From an uncultured Eubacteriales bacterium (GTDB lineage: Bacteria > Bacillota > Clostridia > Oscillospirales > Oscillospiraceae), in the NCBI GenBank assembly GCA_900555665.1, contig USLX01000004.1:1-33885 (forward strand): a DNA stretch of 33,885 bases, read 5' to 3'. Positions 31,543 through 33,885 of the stretch are shown in pieces. The notes beneath the pieces were generated by a model that was given only the letters and a program-made list of their open reading frames with translations, did no database searches and had not been told where the DNA came from. The translations under genes were made by a program, and so were the position numbers. How positions within the stretch are numbered: the first letter of the stretch is position 1; every line of letters starts with the position of its first letter.

Positions 31543-32755
31543 GGTTTCTCAGGTCAACGCCTATATCAAGGGATTGTTTGACCGGGACGCGCTGCTGGGG
31601 CAGGTCTGCGTCCATGGGGAGCTGAGCAACTATAAGGTTTATCCCTCGGGGCATCATTATTTTACGCTGAAGGATGCGGAGGGGGCGCTGCGGGGCGTGA
31701 TGTTTCGCTCGAGCGCGGCACGGCTGCGATTCAAACCGGAGAACGGGATGCAGGTGCTCGCCGTGGGGCGGATCACGGTATTCCCGCGCGACGGGGCGTA
31801 TCAGCTCTACTGCGAGAACCTGAGCCCGGCGGGCGTGGGCGATCTGCATGTGGCGTTTGAGCAGCTGAAGGCGAAGCTTTTGGCCGAGGGGCTGTTTGAC
31901 CGGGCGCGGAAGCGGGCACTGCCCGCATATCCGCACACGATCGGCATTATCACGTCCGGCGCGGGCGCGGCGATTATGGATATGCTGCGGATTTTGAACC
32001 GGCGCTATCCGCTCTCGAAGGTGAAGATTTTGCCGGTGCGCGTGCAGGGCGCGGAGGCCCCGGCGGAGATCGCGGGGGCAATCCGGTATGCCAACGCGCA
32101 CAAGGTTGCGGACGTTTTGATCACGGGGCGCGGCGGCGGATCGATGGAGGATCTTTGGGCCTTCAACGACGAGCGGGTGGCACGGGCCATTTTTGCGTCC
32201 GAGATCCCGGTGGTGTCCGCTGTGGGACATGAGCCGGATGTGACCATTTCGGACTTTGTGGCCGACGTGCGGGCGGCGACACCGTCGAACGCGGCGGAGC
32301 TGGTGGCGCCGGATCAGGCGGAGCTGCGGAAAAAATTGGAGCATTCCCGGATGCAGATGCTGGCGGCGATGAAAAAGCAGCTGCATCTGGACCGGCAGCG
32401 GCTGACGGCGCTGGCCGGGAGCCGGGTTTTACAGTCGCCGCTGGGCTATGTGCAGGAGCGGCGGATGCTGCTCGATCATATGAGCCGGATGCTGGCGGCG
32501 CAGATGCAGCGGTGTACCGCGGAGCGGCGGCAGAGGTTCGGACATCTGGCTGCGGCGCTCGATGCGATGAGCCCGCTGAAGGTGCTCGGGCGCGGTTACA
32601 GTCTGGTGCGCGGGGAGGACGGAAGCGTCGTACAGCGCGCGGGGCAGCTGCGTGTGGGCGAGCGCGTGGAGATTACGCTGCGGCAGGGAAGTGCGCGCGC
32701 GGAGATCCGGGAGATCATGGAGGATCAAGATGGCGGGAAAATCGAAGACGTTTGA
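31523..32755 (+). CDS. xseA: Exodeoxyribonuclease VII large subunit
   Basis: Catalytic subunit of exonuclease VII, which degrades single-stranded DNA to oligonucleotides. The 410 residues have an N-terminal OB fold (VNAYIKGLFDRD to about 100), the catalytic domain with TIGIITSGAGAAIMDM, GRGGGSMEDLWAFNDE, SAVGHEPDVTISDFVAD, a coiled-coil stretch, and the C-terminal LGRGYSLV. The catalytic block TSGAGAA differs slightly from the more usual TSPTGAA. Overlaps xseB by 26 bp. Confidence 0.96.
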   Translation: MELQILEVSQVNAYIKGLFDRDALLGQVCVHGELSNYKVYPSGHHYFTLKDAEGALRGVMFRSSAARLRFKPENGMQVLAVGRITVFPRDGAYQLYCENLSPAGVGDLHVAFEQLKAKLLAEGLFDRARKRALPAYPHTIGIITSGAGAAIMDMLRILNRRYPLSKVKILPVRVQGAEAPAEIAGAIRYANAHKVADVLITGRGGGSMEDLWAFNDERVARAIFASEIPVVSAVGHEPDVTISDFVADVRAATPSNAAELVAPDQAELRKKLEHSRMQMLAAMKKQLHLDRQRLTALAGSRVLQSPLGYVQERRMLLDHMSRMLAAQMQRCTAERRQRFGHLAAALDAMSPLKVLGRGYSLVRGEDGSVVQRAGQLRVGERVEITLRQGSARAEIREIMEDQDGGKIEDV

Positions 32756-32963
32756 GGCGTCGATGGCACGGTTGGAGGAGATCGTGCGGCAGATGGAGCA
32801 GGGCAACGTGCCGCTGGAGGAGTCTTTGAAGCTCTTTCAGGAGGGGACGGGGCTGGTGCAGCGGTGCACGGAGCTGCTCGACGGCGCGGAGGTGCAGGTT
32901 GTGAAATTGATGAAGGGGCCGGACGGCGAGCCGGTGGAGACGGAGTTTGAACGCGATGTCTGA
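32730..32963 (+). CDS. xseB: Exodeoxyribonuclease VII small subunit
   Basis: 77-residue helical subunit that binds the XseA coiled coils. The pattern FEASMARLEEIVRQMEQGNV, PLEESLKLFQEG is the family hallmark. ATG at 32730 is chosen for GGAGG 6 nt upstream. It overlaps xseA by 26 bp and ispA by 8 bp. Confidence 0.95.
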   Translation: MAGKSKTFEASMARLEEIVRQMEQGNVPLEESLKLFQEGTGLVQRCTELLDGAEVQVVKLMKGPDGEPVETEFERDV

Positions 32964-33825
32964 ATTTGAGAAGCGGATGGAAACTTACCGCGCGGCGGTG
33001 GAGGCGTATTTGCAGGGATGCTTTGTGCAGGAGCTGCCGCAGCGGCGGATTTTGGAAGCGATGCGATACAGCCTGCTGGCAGGCGGAAAGCGGATCCGGC
33101 CGGTATTGGTGCTGGAATTCTGCCGGGTGTGCGGCGGGGACTGGGAACAGGCGCTGCCGTTTGCGGCGGCGGTGGAGATGGTTCACACCTACAGCCTGAT
33201 CCACGACGATCTGCCGTGCATGGACAACGACGATTACCGGCGCGGGAAGCTGACAAACCACAAGGTGTTCGGCGAGGCGACGGCGGTTTTGGCGGGCGAT
33301 GCGCTGCTGACGGCGGCGTTTGAGACGCTGGCGGAGTCCGGCGCGGAGGACGGCGTGATTGTACGGGCGGTGAAGACGCTCGGCGCGGCGGCCGGGGCGC
33401 TTGGCATGGTCGGCGGGCAGGTGCTCGATCTGGCGGCGGAGCGCGAAGCGCCGGACGCGGCGCGGGTGCAGGTACTGCAGGATTTGAAGACCGGGGCGCT
33501 GATTCGCGCGGCCTGCTGCTGCGGCGTGGCCGCGGGAGGAGGAAGCGCGGAGGCATATGACGCGGCGGCACGGTATGGCACGGCGCTGGGGCTGGCGTTC
33601 CAGATCCGGGACGACATGCTGGATGTGACCGGAGACGCGAAGACGCTGGGCAAGGCCGTACATGTGGACGCGAACAAGGGCACGTTTGTGCGGCTTTACG
33701 GGTTGGAGCGCTGCGCGGCGATGATCGCCGCGGAGGGCGAGAAGGCCGTGGCGGCGCTGGGTGCGTTTGCGGACACGGCGTTTTTGGAGGAATTGGTACG
33801 GCGGCTGGCTGTACGGGAGGCTTGA
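32956..33825 (+). CDS. ispA: Polyprenyl (farnesyl-type) diphosphate synthase
   Basis: Joins isopentenyl diphosphate to allylic diphosphates, giving farnesyl or geranyl diphosphate for quinone and undecaprenyl carriers. 289 residues: GGKRIRPVLVLEF, first Asp-rich motif DDLPCMDNDD, GGQVLDLAAE, and second motif DDMLDVTGD. ATG at 32956 is preferred; a TTG 9 bp earlier is in frame. Product length cannot be told with confidence; position after xseB is the conserved place for ispA. Confidence 0.94.
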   Translation: MSEFEKRMETYRAAVEAYLQGCFVQELPQRRILEAMRYSLLAGGKRIRPVLVLEFCRVCGGDWEQALPFAAAVEMVHTYSLIHDDLPCMDNDDYRRGKLTNHKVFGEATAVLAGDALLTAAFETLAESGAEDGVIVRAVKTLGAAAGALGMVGGQVLDLAAEREAPDAARVQVLQDLKTGALIRAACCCGVAAGGGSAEAYDAAARYGTALGLAFQIRDDMLDVTGDAKTLGKAVHVDANKGTFVRLYGLERCAAMIAAEGEKAVAALGAFADTAFLEELVRRLAVREA

Positions 33826-33832
33826 GATTGGG

Positions 33833-33860
33833 CCGCCCCATCGGGAGATGGGGCGGTTAC
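33833..33860 (+). terminator. Probable terminator after ispA
   Basis: A perfect 10-bp stem (33833-33842 with 33847-33856) with a 4-nt loop, followed by TTACTTTT, a broken T-run, so strength is uncertain. Confidence 0.65.
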
Positions 33861-33864
33861 TTTT

Positions 33865-33885
33865 GCGGCAGGGGGCTCCCCCAGT
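33865..33885. repeat. Start of a second hairpin-type repeat copy
   Basis: The last 21 bases match 26754-26774 at 20 of 21 positions. The copy continues beyond the window. Confidence 0.6.

Overview
The window looks like a chromosomal stretch of a GC-rich, endospore-forming member of the Clostridia, most likely Oscillospiraceae-like. The evidence is a complete spoIIIA operon, a yqhY-nusB-xseA-xseB-ispA cluster, queA-tgt-yajC, DNA polymerase I without a recognisable proofreading site, and housekeeping sigma-A promoters. This is judged from protein content and gene order only; the genus cannot be fixed without a search.

Layout. 1-922 and 925-2376: cysE-cysS (serine acetyltransferase and Cys-tRNA synthetase). 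They lie between copies of a small inverted-repeat element, and an AT-rich run of three hairpins follows cysS. 3066-5716 (minus): an operon of L-cysteine desulfidase, a protein resembling the 2-aminothiazoline-4-carboxylate (ATC) hydrolase family, and a YheO-type PAS/HTH regulator. Diverging from it at 5866-13112 (plus): a full LIV-type ABC importer (SBP, two permeases, two ATPases), then at operon spacing aspartate-semialdehyde dehydrogenase, an unusually short aspartokinase and RidA, closed by two tandem terminators. 13239-17310: polA-rimI-tsaD. 17395-17643: a non-coding stretch with clustered DnaA-box sequences. 17644-18315 (minus): an AlkD-like repair glycosylase. 18565-18870: a decayed LysR regulator next to a solo end of the inverted-repeat element. 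18989-21025 (minus): a second, different aspartate-semialdehyde dehydrogenase with dapA. 21255-23900: queA-tgt and yajC, divergent from asd. 24114-24190 (minus): tRNA-Arg(CCU). 24295-29613: spoIIIAA-AH. 29744-33825: yqhY-nusB-(TsaD paralogue)-xseA-xseB-ispA.

How the genes work together. The most interesting region is 3066-13112. Cysteine desulfidase releases sulfide and 2-aminoacrylate, RidA disposes of 2-aminoacrylate, and the ATC-hydrolase-like protein could feed cysteine from a thiazoline. The importer shares a back-to-back promoter region with the desulfidase operon, so one regulator could control both. This suggests, but does not prove, a module for uptake and breakdown of a cysteine-related compound.

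Dispersed repeats are the second theme. A 164-bp MITE-like element with perfect 20-bp terminal inverted repeats sits between spoIIIAA and spoIIIAB. Three partial or solo relatives are found elsewhere in the window. An unrelated chain of hairpins separates spoIIIAD from spoIIIAE, and its core recurs at the right edge of the window. The eight spoIIIA genes nevertheless appear intact.
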